Assembly (NCBI GenBank): GCA_012735585.1
Contig: JAAYGX010000036.1
Location: forward strand, 1 to 35,049
Reading direction: 5' to 3'
Length of the DNA stretch: 35,049 nucleotides
Source of the DNA: Tissierella sp.
GTDB lineage: Bacteria > Bacillota > Clostridia > Tissierellales > Tissierellaceae
Below are positions 7,130 to 14,403 of the stretch, piece by piece (the stretch's first letter is position 1; each line of letters opens with the position of its first letter). Position numbers and translations under genes: made by a program. The notes under the pieces are model-generated. The model was not told where the DNA came from and did no database searches. It saw only the letters and a list, made by a program, of their open reading frames with translations.

Positions 7130-8848
7130 CTATTCCATATATCCACCTTTCATAGGCGATACTGCCAATTTAGTATATACACCTAATACACCTTTAGAAT
7201 ATTTAGGTTCAGGTTTTACCCATAGCTCTCGTCTTGCCAGTAATATACTTTCTATCTCTTCCTCAGATTTCAACTCCCCATTAACACCAACAATTGCCAG
7301 AATTCTGTTTGGTATATCTATTTTTATCAGATCTCCTTCTTGTACCAAAGCAATATTTCCGCCTTCACTGGCTTCTGGTGATACATGACCTATAGCTGGT
7401 CCCCTTGTAGCTCCTGAAAATCTACCATCGGTAATTAGCGCAACTGCTTCTATCAGTTCTGGATCTGAAGCTATCGCCTCTGTTGTATAAAACATTTCTG
7501 GCATACCTGAACCCTTAGGTCCTTCGTATCTTATAAAAACTGCCTCGCCAGGCCTAATTTTCTTAGTCAATACTGCATCTAAAGCTTCTTCTTCATTATC
7601 AAAAGGCCTAGCAATAAGAACTACATCATGCATCTTTTTGGATATAGCAGCATGCTTAACAACCGCACCTTCAGTAGCAAGATTTCCCTTTAATATAGCA
7701 ACTGCCCCCTTATTTTGAATTGGGTTTTCCACAGTTTTTATTATATCTTCTTTTTTAACTCCAGTTTCCTTTAAATATTGATTACATTTCTCATAATAAT
7801 TACTATTACTTAAATCTTCTAGATTTTCCCCTAATGTTTTACCTGTAATAGTCAGCACATCTAAATGTAGGTAATCTCTAATTTCTTCCATTATCGCTGG
7901 TACTCCACCTGCATACCAAAAATATTCACCTGGATAAAAACCACTTGGTCTTATATTGAGGATATATGGTATCTTTCTATGAATTTGATCAAACAACTCA
8001 GGTTCAATTTCAAAGCCAAGTTCATGTGCAATTGCTGGAAGATGGAGTAACGTATTAGTTGAACCAGCTATAGCTGCGTGAACCATAATTGCATTTTCAA
8101 ATGCTTTCATAGTGAGAATCTTAGAGGGTCTTAAGTCTAGCTCTATAATTTTAAGCGCATGTTCCCCAGCTCTTCTAGCCATATCTTCAATATCTCTTGA
8201 GGTCGCTGACATCAAAGCTGTACCTGGTAGTGATAGTCCTAAAGCTTCAGACATTACCTGCATTGTAGCAGCAGTACCCATAAAGGAGCAAGCACCACAG
8301 CTGGGACATGCATTGTGTTTAAAGGAAGTAAACTCTTCTTGAGTTATTTCTTTTCTTGCATGCTTTGCACTGTACATTCCTATTTGCTCTAATGTAAGCA
8401 TATTTGGTCCTGCTTTCATAATTCCACCTGTAACCATTACAACTGGCATATCCAATCTAGCAATAGCTTTTAGGTGTGCTGGAATTCCCTTATCACAAGT
8501 AGAAATAAACACTCCAGCATCAAAAGGTGTAGCTCCCACCTGTAGTTCAATCATATCCGTAATATATTCTCTTGATGGAAGAGAATAATTCATTCCATCA
8601 TGACCTTGGGCCTGTCCATCACAAATATCTGTAACAAAGTATTTCGCTGGTTTGCCTTCTTTATCCATGACCCCGCAAAATGCAGCTTCAACTAAAACAT
8701 CTAAATGAGCACTACCAGGATGACTGTGACCAAAAGTACTTTCTATAATTACTTGTGGCTTTCCTAGGTCTTCAATTTTCCATCCTGCACCTAGTCTTAA
8801 TGGATCCATCTCTGATGCCTTTTGCCTAATATTTTGACTTTTTAGCAT
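7130..8848 (-). CDS. IlvD/Edd family dehydratase, probably for a sugar acid
   Basis: A 572-residue Fe-S dehydratase of the family that includes dihydroxy-acid dehydratase (IlvD), 6-phosphogluconate dehydratase (Edd) and aldonate dehydratases. Candidate cluster cysteines are Cys76 (ICDG), Cys118 (TCDKGIP) and the CPSCGAC segment (181-187). Substrate and metal motifs include SGMPEM and TDGRFSGATRGPAIGHVSPEA near the C-terminus. AAAGGTGG precedes the ATG. No other branched-chain amino acid genes are nearby, while a GntR regulator, ManD-like dehydratase and TRAP transporter follow on the same strand, so a sugar-acid substrate (for example a gluconate- or xylonate-type acid) is more likely than valine/isoleucine synthesis. 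Fe-S content fits an anaerobe. True IlvD cannot be excluded by eye. Confidence 0.85.
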   Translation of the reverse strand: MLKSQNIRQKASEMDPLRLGAGWKIEDLGKPQVIIESTFGHSHPGSAHLDVLVEAAFCGVMDKEGKPAKYFVTDICDGQAQGHDGMNYSLPSREYITDMIELQVGATPFDAGVFISTCDKGIPAHLKAIARLDMPVVMVTGGIMKAGPNMLTLEQIGMYSAKHARKEITQEEFTSFKHNACPSCGACSFMGTAATMQVMSEALGLSLPGTALMSATSRDIEDMARRAGEHALKIIELDLRPSKILTMKAFENAIMVHAAIAGSTNTLLHLPAIAHELGFEIEPELFDQIHRKIPYILNIRPSGFYPGEYFWYAGGVPAIMEEIRDYLHLDVLTITGKTLGENLEDLSNSNYYEKCNQYLKETGVKKEDIIKTVENPIQNKGAVAILKGNLATEGAVVKHAAISKKMHDVVLIARPFDNEEEALDAVLTKKIRPGEAVFIRYEGPKGSGMPEMFYTTEAIASDPELIEAVALITDGRFSGATRGPAIGHVSPEASEGGNIALVQEGDLIKIDIPNRILAIVGVNGELKSEEEIESILLARRELWVKPEPKYSKGVLGVYTKLAVSPMKGGYME

Positions 8849-9176
8849 TTAAACCCACCTTTCATTTTTATAATACACTTCAAAACTTCATATTTTTATC
8901 GAAATGTAATTAAAACCATATTAATACTTAAAACTTATAAAAGCAACCTCTAAATTTTCGTATGAATGATATTAACATTTAACTTTGGGTCTATATATTG
9001 TATATAGATATTTGCAATGAATTCAAATATTTAGCTTCTTTTACTAAATTTTACAAGATACTATCATCCAACATATACTAAAACTCCTCTCTATGATAAC
9101 CAGTTTTTCTTGCAAACTATTTATCATAGAGAGGAGTTTACTATTTTATTAATTCAATTTTTCCTTTTAATTACAA
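8849..9176. other. 328-base intergenic region with one long hairpin
   Basis: This gap between two minus-strand genes holds no credible ORF. It contains the 9081-9139 hairpin, an 8-bp A/T palindrome at 8990-9008, and the leader of the dehydratase gene. No clear consensus promoter for that gene was found. Confidence 0.5.
9081..9139 (-). terminator. Very long perfect hairpin, probable terminator of the HypE-like gene
   Basis: A 19-bp perfect inverted repeat (9081-9099 and 9121-9139) encloses a 21-base loop in which a further 5-bp pairing (AGTTT/AAACT) is possible. It starts 37 bases after the HypE-like stop. On the minus strand it ends in GAGTTTTAG, a short T-run. The stem is longer than most terminators in this window. 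Confidence 0.6.
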
Positions 9177-10199
9177 TTAAAATTTCCCTAAAGCCTTATA
9201 TAATTCGTCAGACTTTGGTGCATCGATAACTTCAATTTGTCCATCTATTTCCACAAATATACCTTCGTCAACAACTTCGCCTATGATTGTCAAATCAATA
9301 TTTTTTTCTTTAAATTCCTTTTCTAATATTTTTAATTGTTCATCATTAGCAATCATTAGCATACTGCCGCTAGATATAAGCCTTAAAGGATTAATATCTA
9401 AAATATTGCATAGCTCTCTAGTTACATCCGTTATAGGTATTAGTTCTTTATATACTTTGACACCTTTTTTAATAGCTTTTTGAGCTTCCCATACTGCTCC
9501 TAATACCCCACCCTCAGTTATATCATGCATATAGTTTAAGCCTACTTTACCACCTAATCTACCCTCCTCCATAACTGATAAAAACTTACTATACTCTTGA
9601 CCTTCTTTTATCTTTTCCATATCCATTTTATCTATGAAATAATGCTCTAAATCACTTAAAAGTATAGATGTACCTTCAATAGCCGCAGACTTACTCATCA
9701 ATATTTTATCCCCAACATTGATTTTATCTATTATTTGGAGTTTGTCTTTCTTAATTTTTCCTATAACTGTAGTGGAGATTACAATCTTATTCACAGCATC
9801 TGTTATCTCAGTATGACCACCCATGATTTCCACATCTAGTTTTTCTGCAGTCTCGCCTGCATCCTTCATTATTCGTTCTATATCTGCATATGTTGTTTCT
9901 GGTGGTGCCAATATTGTCAGTAGTAGTCCTATGGGAGTACCACCACTGGTTGCTACATCATTACATGAAACATGTACAGCTAATTTTCCAATATCATTTA
10001 TAGCACCAGTGATAGGATCCGTAGATAGAATCCCTACTTCATCACCAAAATCCACCAATGCATTATCTTCTCCCACTGCTGCCCCTGTAATTATATCTTC
10101 TCTTTTATGTGTTATATATTTTAATACTATTTTTTCCAGCAAATCATTTGGAAGTTTACCAGTAACCAATGAAATTTCCTCCTTATGTATAATCTCCAT
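9177..10199 (-). CDS. AIR synthase-related (PurM/HypE-like) protein
   Basis: A 340-residue protein with the two-domain PurM/SelD/HypE fold, an ATP-using family. Family features are GAAVGEDNALVDFG near residue 39, STDPITG, HVSCNDVATSGGTPIG near 75, MGGHTEIT near 126, and HDITEGGVLGA in the second domain. HypE matures [NiFe] hydrogenase and ends in an invariant Pro-Arg-Ile-Cys; this protein ends in ALGKF, so the cysteine that HypE carbamoylates and dehydrates is absent. No other hyp gene is nearby. It is best called HypE-like with unknown substrate. It is divergent from the carbonic anhydrase gene and has a good promoter at 10222-10250. Confidence 0.85.
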   Translation of the reverse strand: MEIIHKEEISLVTGKLPNDLLEKIVLKYITHKREDIITGAAVGEDNALVDFGDEVGILSTDPITGAINDIGKLAVHVSCNDVATSGGTPIGLLLTILAPPETTYADIERIMKDAGETAEKLDVEIMGGHTEITDAVNKIVISTTVIGKIKKDKLQIIDKINVGDKILMSKSAAIEGTSILLSDLEHYFIDKMDMEKIKEGQEYSKFLSVMEEGRLGGKVGLNYMHDITEGGVLGAVWEAQKAIKKGVKVYKELIPITDVTRELCNILDINPLRLISSGSMLMIANDEQLKILEKEFKEKNIDLTIIGEVVDEGIFVEIDGQIEVIDAPKSDELYKALGKF

Positions 10200-10221
10200 A
10201 ATAACGCTTATCCTAGTTTAT

Positions 10222-10250
10222 ATATTACTTTATTTTTACTTATCAATCAA
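10222..10250 (-). promoter_or_regulatory. Sigma-A type promoter for the HypE-like gene
   Basis: Read on the minus strand: TTGATT, 17 bases, then TAATAT. It lies about 23 bases upstream of the ATG at 10199. Confidence 0.55.
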
Positions 10251-10325
10251 CGATTATTTGATTTTTGTAGCTATACACTTGATTTATTTTTGAATTTTGT
10301 ATCAGTACACTTACAATGTTATGTT

Positions 10326-10355
10326 TTGTTTTTATATATTTAGTTATGGTATACT
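10326..10355 (+). promoter_or_regulatory. Sigma-A type promoter for the gamma-carbonic anhydrase gene
   Basis: TTGTTT, an 18-base spacer and TATACT preceded by TGG (extended -10). It is followed by AAGGGGGA and the ATG at 10389. Confidence 0.55.
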
Positions 10356-10388
10356 ATATAGATAAATATTCCAAGGGGGAAGATAAGA

Positions 10389-10892
10389 ATGATTAAAAAA
10401 ATAAATGGTAAAGAACCTAATATACACAAGGATACTTTTGTAGCAGAATCTGCTGATATCATAGGAGATGTAATTTTAGAAGAGGGAGCAAGCATATGGT
10501 ATGGTGCTGTAGCAAGGGGAGATATCAACACTATAAAAATAGGTAAATTCTCCAATATCCAAGATAATGTAAGCCTTCATAATGAAAGTAATACCCCTTT
10601 AATAATCGGAGACTATTCTACAGTAGGACACAATGCTGTAGTCCATGGATGTACTGTTGGAAATAATTGTTTAATTGGAATGGGGGCTATTGTTTTAAAT
10701 AGAGCTGTGCTTGGTGACAATTCTATAATAGCCGCAGGAACAGTAGTAACTGAAGATATGCTTATACCACCTAATTCATTGGTAATGGGTATTCCCGCTA
10801 AGGTTAGAAGAAATTTAAGTAATGAAGAAATCGCAGGTATTAGGGAAAATGCGGTTAGTTATAATAAATTGTGGAATGAGAAGTATAGGTAG
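10389..10892 (+). CDS. Gamma-carbonic anhydrase family protein (YrdA/PaaY-like)
   Basis: A 167-residue left-handed beta-helix protein with hexapeptide repeats across residues about 15-140 (for example GDVILEEGASIW, IGKFSNIQDN). Three His residues, His64 in LHNES and His81 and His86 in GHNAVVHG, match the zinc/iron ligands of gamma-type carbonic anhydrases. The length is typical of YrdA/PaaY-like members. Many of these have weak or undetected anhydrase activity, so the biochemical role is uncertain. It is a single-gene unit divergent from the HypE-like gene and convergent with the UPF0178 gene. The palindromic element at 10914-10990 lies just downstream and may end transcription from both sides. 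Confidence 0.93.
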   Translation: MIKKINGKEPNIHKDTFVAESADIIGDVILEEGASIWYGAVARGDINTIKIGKFSNIQDNVSLHNESNTPLIIGDYSTVGHNAVVHGCTVGNNCLIGMGAIVLNRAVLGDNSIIAAGTVVTEDMLIPPNSLVMGIPAKVRRNLSNEEIAGIRENAVSYNKLWNEKYR

Positions 10893-10913
10893 AATATATA
10901 TATATCATAAACA

Positions 10914-10990
10914 GCTTGTCTTTCTGAGTACAACGAAAAATCTTAAGAACTAGGGACAAGGATTCTTCGCCACAGCTCAGAATGACAAGC
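10914..10990. repeat. Palindromic repeat element, possible miniature mobile/REP-like sequence
   Basis: 15-base ends GCTTGTCTTTCTGAG and CTCAGAATGACAAGC are inverted repeats with one mismatch. Inside them, CGAAAAATCT is partly complementary to GATTCTTCG, so the 77 bases can fold into one long imperfect hairpin. It sits between two convergent stop codons. The text resembles TGTCATTCTGAG...GAAGAATCT dispersed repeats that I recall from other Firmicutes genomes; only one copy occurs in this window. Confidence 0.55.
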
Positions 10991-11008
10991 AAGTATACTC
11001 GGTACCCT

Positions 11009-11446
11009 TTACTTTAACCCACCTAATAACTTCCTAAAACTAGCTTCAAATATTTTATCTGCTTCCACATTTCTTTTCTTGGCCTTGCCGTAATATTTAT
11101 TTTGTTTCCTTAGTTGTGAATGTAAATGACGTCTATTCAACATACCATCAATATTATCTTGGTCATATATCATGCCATTTTGGTTAATGGGTATGGCTTC
11201 TTTTGATAGGCACATTGCTGCTAATCCATAGTCTTGGGTGATTACTACATCACCTTTATTTATAGCATTTACTATATAAAAATCGGCGCTATCTCTTGAT
11301 ATATCTACTGATACGATTGTTGCGTAAGAATCATTAATGATATGGGCGTAGTTTTTTACTATGACTACTTCTAAGTCTAATTCTTTAGCAATGGCTATTG
11401 CTTCATCTACTACTGGGCAGCCATCTGCATCAATATATACTTTCAT
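11009..11446 (-). CDS. UPF0178 (YaiI/YqxD) family protein
   Basis: A 145-residue protein that starts MKVYIDADGCPVV, the signature of the YaiI/YqxD family. Other family features are the central ITQDYGLA and a C-terminal segment with RHLHSQLRKQNKYYG. The family has a PIN/NYN-nuclease-like look (acidic residues in DADGCPV and TQDYGLA), but no activity is established to my knowledge. The ATG at 11444-11446 is preferred to an in-frame GTG at 11464 because family members begin at this Met and because GGAAGA lies just upstream. It follows the acetyltransferase stop by two bases, so the two genes are probably cotranscribed. Confidence 0.9.
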   Translation of the reverse strand: MKVYIDADGCPVVDEAIAIAKELDLEVVIVKNYAHIINDSYATIVSVDISRDSADFYIVNAINKGDVVITQDYGLAAMCLSKEAIPINQNGMIYDQDNIDGMLNRRHLHSQLRKQNKYYGKAKKRNVEADKIFEASFRKLLGGLK

Positions 11447-11448
11447 AT

Positions 11449-11994
11449 CTATATTTCTTCCCACTCACGTTTTAGAATACCCATTTTGATTGTATCTGAA
11501 TATTTTCCATCTTCAAAGTAATTTTCCCTAATTACTCCTTCTACTTTAAATCCAGATTTTTCATAGCTTCTTATTGCTCTTTTATTAAATGCCCGTACAT
11601 CTAGCTCCAGCTTATTTAGATTAAGTTTATTAAATGAGAATTGTTGTAATAGCTTAATGGCTTCTGTACCATATCCATTGCCGAGATTTTCTTTTGTCCC
11701 GATTACTACTCCTATGGTGCCAACCCTATTGGCCCAATCAATCTTTATTAGATCCAGCTGACCGATATACTCTTCTGTGTCTTTATGTGCTATTACAAAG
11801 CCTTTCATCTTTCCTTCCATCATTGCATTTATGAAGTTCTCTGTATCCTTTTCAGAATGAGGATATAAAAATACATTGCTTAACCATTGAGTAATCTCAT
11901 AGTCGTTTACCCATTTTCTCATATAAGAGTAATCTTCTTTTCTATATTCCCTTAAAATAATCCTCTCTCCCTCTAATCTGTACATTGGATTCAC
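11449..11994 (-). CDS. GNAT family N-acetyltransferase (RimJ/RimL-like)
   Basis: A 181-residue acetyl-CoA-dependent transferase. RLEGERIILREYRKEDY opens the fold as in RimJ/RimL/SpeG-type enzymes. GTKENLGNGYGTEAIKLL near residue 97 is the acetyl-CoA loop (R/Q-x-x-G-x-G/A form), and FNKRAIRSYEKSGF is the conserved helix that follows. Substrates in this family include ribosomal protein N-termini, polyamines and small amines; none can be chosen here. It is first in a two-gene unit with the UPF0178 gene. Confidence 0.9.
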   Translation of the reverse strand: MNPMYRLEGERIILREYRKEDYSYMRKWVNDYEITQWLSNVFLYPHSEKDTENFINAMMEGKMKGFVIAHKDTEEYIGQLDLIKIDWANRVGTIGVVIGTKENLGNGYGTEAIKLLQQFSFNKLNLNKLELDVRAFNKRAIRSYEKSGFKVEGVIRENYFEDGKYSDTIKMGILKREWEEI

Positions 11995-12048
11995 CCCTAA
12001 TATTTTTTCTTCATTATATCATAACTATACCTTTACAACATAAAAATA

Positions 12049-12086
12049 TGCACCCTATAATTAGAACCTTTTAAATATAGGATGCA
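12049..12086 (-). terminator. Rho-independent terminator after endonuclease IV gene
   Basis: An 11-bp stem with one mismatch (TGCACCCTATA / TATAGGATGCA) and a 16-base loop, followed on the minus strand by TATTTTTATG. It begins 27 bases after the nfo stop. Confidence 0.7.
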
Positions 12087-12112
12087 CCTAAGTCTTTAAA
12101 ATTGTATTTATT

Positions 12113-12946
12113 CTATTCTTGTCTGTTTTTCTTCAGAGTTTTGATTTCTTCAGCATATCCTTCCAACTCATTTGGAGTCTCTAGATAAAATGGTAGATCC
12201 TTTAGTTTAGGATGATTAATGATCTTAGAAATTGTTTCTAATCCTAGGCTTCCTTCACCTATTTTTTCATGACGGTCTTTGTGGCTTTGGAATGGATTTT
12301 TGCTATCATTTAAATGAACAGCATATAGCCTGTCTAGACCGATAATCCTATCAAACTCCTCTAATACCCCATCTAAATTATTTACTATATCATAACCTGC
12401 ATCATAGATATGGCAGGTATCAAGGCAAACACCAATCTTTTCTGAAAGATGGACCCCATCTATAATTCGTTTTAGTTCTTCAAAACTTCGTCCAATCTCT
12501 GTACCTTTTCCAGCCATTGTTTCCAATAACACCTTTGTTGTATGCTCAGGTTTTAATATTTCATTTAATAGGCTTACTATATAGTCTATACCTACATCAA
12601 TACCTTGCCCCACATGACTTCCAGGGTGAAAATTATAGTAATTATGTGGTAAATACTCCATTCTTCTTAAATCATCTTCCATGACAATCTTTGCAAAATC
12701 CCTTGTATGAGGTTTATCTGAACAAGGATTCAATGTATATGGTGCATGGGCTAATAATTTTCCAAAATTATTCTCTTTCATTATTTCTAATAACTTCTCT
12801 ACATCTTCTGGGTCTATATCTTTGGCCTTGCTTCCTCTAGGATTTCTAGTGAAAAACTGAAAAGTATTTGCACCTATTTTTAAAGCGTCTTTTCCCATCG
12901 CTTCATATCCTTTAGATGTAGAAAGATGACAACCAATAGTGAACAT
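12113..12946 (-). CDS. nfo: Endonuclease IV (AP endonuclease family 2)
   Basis: A 277-residue TIM-barrel DNA-repair enzyme that cuts 5' of abasic sites. Family hallmarks are [11 protein letters not shown] at the N-terminus, [10 protein letters not shown] near residue 106, [12 protein letters not shown] near 141, [14 protein letters not shown] near 176, and AVHLNDSK with [11 protein letters not shown] near 215-230. These supply the His, Asp and Glu ligands of the trinuclear zinc site. The length is that of typical Nfo. It starts 16 bases after the PC4-like gene. This assignment is among the firmest in the window. Confidence 0.97.
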   Translation of the reverse strand: MFTIGCHLSTSKGYEAMGKDALKIGANTFQFFTRNPRGSKAKDIDPEDVEKLLEIMKENNFGKLLAHAPYTLNPCSDKPHTRDFAKIVMEDDLRRMEYLPHNYYNFHPGSHVGQGIDVGIDYIVSLLNEILKPEHTTKVLLETMAGKGTEIGRSFEELKRIIDGVHLSEKIGVCLDTCHIYDAGYDIVNNLDGVLEEFDRIIGLDRLYAVHLNDSKNPFQSHKDRHEKIGEGSLGLETISKIINHPKLKDLPFYLETPNELEGYAEEIKTLKKNRQE

Positions 12947-12961
12947 GCGATTCCTCCTATT

Positions 12962-13183
12962 TTACAAATCTAGTCCATTAAGTATATCCCTTAACTCTTT
13001 AATCTCATCAGCCGATAATGTAAGTCCTTTACTCATTTTTTGATGATCTGGGTCCCATTCTCTTATATCATATTTCGCTGGATAGCTATTCCATGATACT
13101 AAGTTTATTTCTTTTGTCCAGCCTTTAGCTGATTCAGATAATACGCCCAGTGATTTTGTTATTTCAAATGTTACTTCTGCCAT
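12962..13183 (-). CDS. YdbC/PC4 family single-stranded DNA-binding protein
   Basis: A 73-residue protein matching the bacterial PC4-like (YdbC) family: KGWTKEINLVSWN, PAKYDIREWDPDHQKMSKGLTL and a C-terminal helix DEIKELRDILNGL. YdbC of Lactococcus adopts the PC4 fold and binds single-stranded DNA. It is directly followed by nfo, so a role in DNA repair or transcription is plausible but inferred. A GGAGG site precedes the ATG. Confidence 0.87.
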   Translation of the reverse strand: MAEVTFEITKSLGVLSESAKGWTKEINLVSWNSYPAKYDIREWDPDHQKMSKGLTLSADEIKELRDILNGLDL

Positions 13184-13199
13184 TATAATTCCTCCTATG

Positions 13200-13883
13200 T
13201 TATAAAAATAAGGGTGCTAAAACTACTGTCAATAATCCTGCTATGGCTATAGATAGACTGCTCATAGCACCTTCAATTTCGCCTATTTCTAAGGCTTTAC
13301 TTGTTCCTACAGCATGGGCACTTGTACCCATTGCCAATCCTACTGAAATCGGATTTTTTATTTTAAATATCTTACATATAGATTCACCTATTACATTTCC
13401 TGTTATTCCTGTAATTAGTATAGAAAGTATGGTTATAGTTTGAATACCTCCTAGTTCCTCTGATATGCCAATTCCAATAGCTGTTGTAATGGATTTTGGA
13501 AGTATTGAAATATATAAAAGATGATCTAGATTTAAAATAATAGAAAATAAAAATATGCTAGATAGACTAGTTACTACTCCTATAGATATACCTATAATTA
13601 TTGCCTTAAAGTTCTTTTTCAATAGACCAAGCTGCTGGTATAATGGTATAGCTAAACATACAGTTGCAGGAGTTAATAAAAAACTTATATATTTTCCACC
13701 TTGATTATAACTTTCGTAATCTATATTAAATACAGTAAGTACCAAAATTACAAGAAGAAATGATATCAGTATGGGATTTAGTATTGCTAGTTTGAATTTA
13801 TTTTTTAGTTTCATACCAATGATATAAGTGATCAAAGTAATGGCTATACCAAAATAAATAGAATTATTAAGAACTTCTTTCAT
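13200..13883 (-). CDS. lrgB: LrgB/CidB family membrane protein
   Basis: A 227-residue polytopic membrane protein of the LrgB family, which with LrgA/CidA affects murein hydrolase activity and, in several bacteria, export of pyruvate or related small acids. Family features are FLLTPATVCLAIPLYQQ, LPKSITTAIGIGISEELGG and the C-terminal MGTSAHAVGTSKALE. The ATG at 13881-13883, after GGTGG, gives a normal N-terminus; an in-frame GTG lies at 13895. The gene overlaps the end of lrgA by 17 bases, so the pair is translationally coupled. Confidence 0.93.
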   Translation of the reverse strand: MKEVLNNSIYFGIAITLITYIIGMKLKNKFKLAILNPILISFLLVILVLTVFNIDYESYNQGGKYISFLLTPATVCLAIPLYQQLGLLKKNFKAIIIGISIGVVTSLSSIFLFSIILNLDHLLYISILPKSITTAIGIGISEELGGIQTITILSILITGITGNVIGESICKIFKIKNPISVGLAMGTSAHAVGTSKALEIGEIEGAMSSLSIAIAGLLTVVLAPLFL

Positions 13884-14235
13884 TGGAACCACCACTCTTT
13901 CTAAGAACTAAATCCGTAACTTTACCTGTGACAACCATGACAATAACAGTAGTTACTACACAAATTAAAAATATCTCCACTATATTTTGAGATACATCTG
14001 CCCATATAACTATCAAACCAACTGCGGCAGGTACGAACATTACAGACATTATATCCAGCAAAAAATTGCCTACCTCTTTTACCATGTTCAGTTTAATTAT
14101 CTTAAATTGAAGGCATAAAAGCATGATTAGAAATCCATATATACTTCCTGGTACAGGCAAGGGTAAGATATTATTTAAAGCTTCTCCTAAAAATGTAATT
14201 GTCAATATGATTGCCAATTGTCCTATATACTTCAC
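13867..14235 (-). CDS. lrgA: LrgA/CidA family holin-like membrane protein
   Basis: A 122-residue protein with four hydrophobic segments. Family features are LPVPGSIYGFLIMLLCL near residue 25 and FVPAAVGLI near 67. The start is GTG at 14233-14235, placed eight bases after GGAGGT. LrgA is the holin-like partner of LrgB. The usual LytSR two-component regulator of lrgAB is not in the window. Confidence 0.93.
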   Translation of the reverse strand: MKYIGQLAIILTITFLGEALNNILPLPVPGSIYGFLIMLLCLQFKIIKLNMVKEVGNFLLDIMSVMFVPAAVGLIVIWADVSQNIVEIFLICVVTTVIVMVVTGKVTDLVLRKSGGSNERSS

Positions 14236-14343
14236 TGTTAGTTACCTCCATAAGTCTTGCTTATTAAAATAAGTATTCAGTATCTGTTTATCAAGTTTAT
14301 CATGAAAACCTTAAATAGTCTATGTAGGAATCATCTCAAAATC

Positions 14344-14374
14344 CATAAGGAATAACAAAGTGTCATTCCTTATG
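14344..14374 (-). terminator. Terminator after the SLC13-type permease gene
   Basis: A 10-bp perfect stem CATAAGGAAT/ATTCCTTATG with an 11-base loop. On the minus strand it is followed by GATTTTGAG. It lies 29 bases after the permease stop. Confidence 0.6.
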
Positions 14375-14403
14375 TGAGAATATTAAATTCCTGTAATCAT
14401 AAT

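Noticed and set aside
7130-8848. Assignment as biosynthetic ilvD
   Set aside because: No branched-chain amino acid genes are near and all neighbours handle sugar acids; kept only as an alternative.
8990-9008. 8-bp palindrome TCTATATA-TTG-TATATAGA
   Set aside because: It is pure A/T-rich sequence in a region of that composition, far from a start codon; chance is likely.
9823-10293. 156-residue plus-strand ORF
   Set aside because: It lies opposite the HypE-like gene, has low-complexity Ser/Ile-rich translation and no ribosome binding site.
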